A DNA stretch of 53,533 nt, taken from contig CAZTII010000004.1 in NCBI GenBank assembly GCA_964613305.1, positions 1 to 53,533 on the forward strand, in the 5' to 3' direction. The translations under genes were made by a program, and so were the position numbers. Positions 52,641-53,533 of the stretch are shown here, in pieces. Position 1 is the stretch's first letter; every line of letters starts with the position of its first letter. This DNA comes from CAZTII01 sp964613305. Its GTDB lineage: Bacteria; Bacillota_I; Bacilli_A; Erysipelotrichales; Erysipelotrichaceae. Under the pieces are notes generated by a model that was given only the letters and a program-made list of their open reading frames with translations, searched no databases and had not been told where the DNA came from.

Positions 52641-53516
52641 ATGATTAAACGACTAAGAAAATGGAAATTATTTCAACAATTAGCTTTATTTTTAGCGGTT
52701 GTTGTCTTATTAGCGATGACTGTCTTAATGGTTGGAGCGACGTTATATTTGGATGATAAAGCACATAAAAATGCGCAACGCTTGCAGGCAGAAATTAATC
52801 AATCAATTACTATTTATATTGACTCAACAAGCGATCGTTTAGTATCACTTGCGATGTCATATTCTAAATGGGATGCAATGGTTGATGCCACTCATCGAAA
52901 AGATGAACAATGGATTAAAGATAATGCAACGGATTATTTAGTAAACAATGATGTGTATTTAATTGATTTTGTTTATTTTAAAGATATAAAACATAATTAT
53001 AGTGGAATGTCAGGAATTGATGATGCTGGGATGAAAGAGCTTATTAGTGGCTACTTAACGATGAAATACAATTACGAGCAACGAGATACGATGAAGTTAT
53101 TGTTGACGTATGAGAAAAAGCATTATGTTGTAGTGGTAACACCTTTAATGCGATCAGATGAAACATATCGATGTGGTTATTTTGTAGTAGGCTATCAGAT
53201 TGATAATGGCATTAGTGATATTATTAATTCGCAATTTAGAAAAGATGCGGATGTATCGATTGATTTTTATAATAATTATTCAAGTAATTTTTTGTTAGCT
53301 GAATTAAATAATAGTGACTCTATTTTTTCGGTACAACTGAATAATATTTATTATACAAATGAACTTAAAGAAGTATTTAGATTTTTACTTGTTGTTTTAT
53401 CAAGCTTAGTATTCATCATTGTTTTAATAACACGAGTGTATTTAAGAAAACTTTCTTCAATTTTTTCAACAATTCAGAAAAAAATCATAACCACTTGTAG
53501 AACAAGTGGTATGTAA
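52641..53516 (+). CDS. CHASE4-like membrane sensor, truncated after the second TM
   Basis: This 291-residue product has a first TM helix (about residues 12-35), an extracytoplasmic region of about 210 residues with the CHASE4-like pattern SMSYSKWDAM and then YLVNNDVYLIDFVYF, and a second TM helix (about 247-267). Proteins of this type go on to HAMP, GGDEF, EAL or kinase domains. Here the frame ends about 24 residues after TM2 at IITTCRTSGM, and those last codons lie inside a perfect palindrome. The sensor seems to have lost its output domain, probably by insertion of an element at about 53480-53490. The ATG at 52641 has GGAG six bases upstream. Confidence 0.75.
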   Translation: MIKRLRKWKLFQQLALFLAVVVLLAMTVLMVGATLYLDDKAHKNAQRLQAEINQSITIYIDSTSDRLVSLAMSYSKWDAMVDATHRKDEQWIKDNATDYLVNNDVYLIDFVYFKDIKHNYSGMSGIDDAGMKELISGYLTMKYNYEQRDTMKLLLTYEKKHYVVVVTPLMRSDETYRCGYFVVGYQIDNGISDIINSQFRKDADVSIDFYNNYSSNFLLAELNNSDSIFSVQLNNIYYTNELKEVFRFLLVVLSSLVFIIVLITRVYLRKLSSIFSTIQKKIITTCRTSGM

Positions 53517-53533
53517 CGCCCTGTAAGGGCCTG
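53490..53533. mobile_element. Tandem palindromes, probable end of an IS200/IS605-type element (partial)
   Basis: ACCACTTGT / ACAAGTGGT (53490-53498 with 53502-53510, loop AGA) is followed seven bases later by GCCCT / AGGGC (53518-53522 with 53526-53530, loop GTA). Neither has a T run, so these are not terminators. Small-loop hairpins near the ends are how IS200/IS605 transposons are recognised by their transposase. The element would extend past the window, so no transposase is seen. Confidence 0.5.

Noticed and set aside
53490..53510. Hairpin near the right edge as a transcription terminator
   Set aside because: No T run follows on either strand, and a second palindrome comes directly after; an element end is more likely.

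Overview
The window is low-GC DNA from a Firmicutes-type bacterium using the standard code (TGA is used as a stop, for example at 44921-44923). The Bacillota-style DnaB/DnaI helicase loaders, Spx, a ComK-family regulator, RecD2, MnmA and GatZ/mannose-type PTS genes support this. A gut-associated lineage near the Erysipelotrichia is my best guess, inferred from gene content and the absence of tool-based placement; it is not proven. Genes are tightly packed and separated by short hairpin-T terminators, many of them shared by convergent genes.

Region 1 (1-9.7 kb) is an N-acetylgalactosamine/galactosamine utilisation locus: a NagA-family deacetylase with a small membrane protein, AgaS-type SIS deaminase/isomerase, PTS IIA, an AraC regulator, PTS IIB-IIC-IID, a Cof-type HAD phosphatase and a lone GatZ/KbaZ protein. 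The IIB and GatZ promoters share one architecture: two 10-bp direct repeats 21 bp apart, the proximal one sitting on the -35 position, then 17 bp to the -10. This looks like the binding site of the resident AraC protein. A cre-like site follows the IIB promoter. No tagatose-6-phosphate kinase or catalytic aldolase is present.

Region 2 (9.7-27.8 kb) is mostly core genome: radC, an AlbA_2/ATPase-type regulator, a ZnuA-like lipoprotein that has lost its metal-binding histidines, then polA-mutM-coaE-dnaB-dnaI, pfkA-pyk, an M32 carboxypeptidase, lepA-hemW-arsC-like, and gltX on the other strand.

Region 3 (27.8-40.1 kb) holds a polyamine operon (PLP decarboxylase, aminopropyltransferase, YbaK editing domain) behind a leader terminator, tRNA-Gln(CTG), a ROK kinase, an autoregulated MerR gene, a short PepX with two different MFS transporters, and a B12-binding radical SAM-rdgB-DUF1461-trmL operon.

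Region 4 (40.1-45.7 kb) is an ABC importer of the PotABCD/ferric-type fold bracketed by two phosphohydrolases (alkaline-phosphatase superfamily and PHP), suggesting import and breakdown of an organophosphorus compound.

Region 5 (45.7-53.5 kb) has a one-TM small protein, RidA with a 13-cysteine metallothionein-like tail, a ComK-family protein, trpS, spx with a C-terminal cysteine cluster, mnmA, recD2, an ECF S component, and a CHASE4-like sensor that is cut off after its second membrane segment, next to two tandem palindromes that look like the end of an IS200/IS605 element running out of the window.
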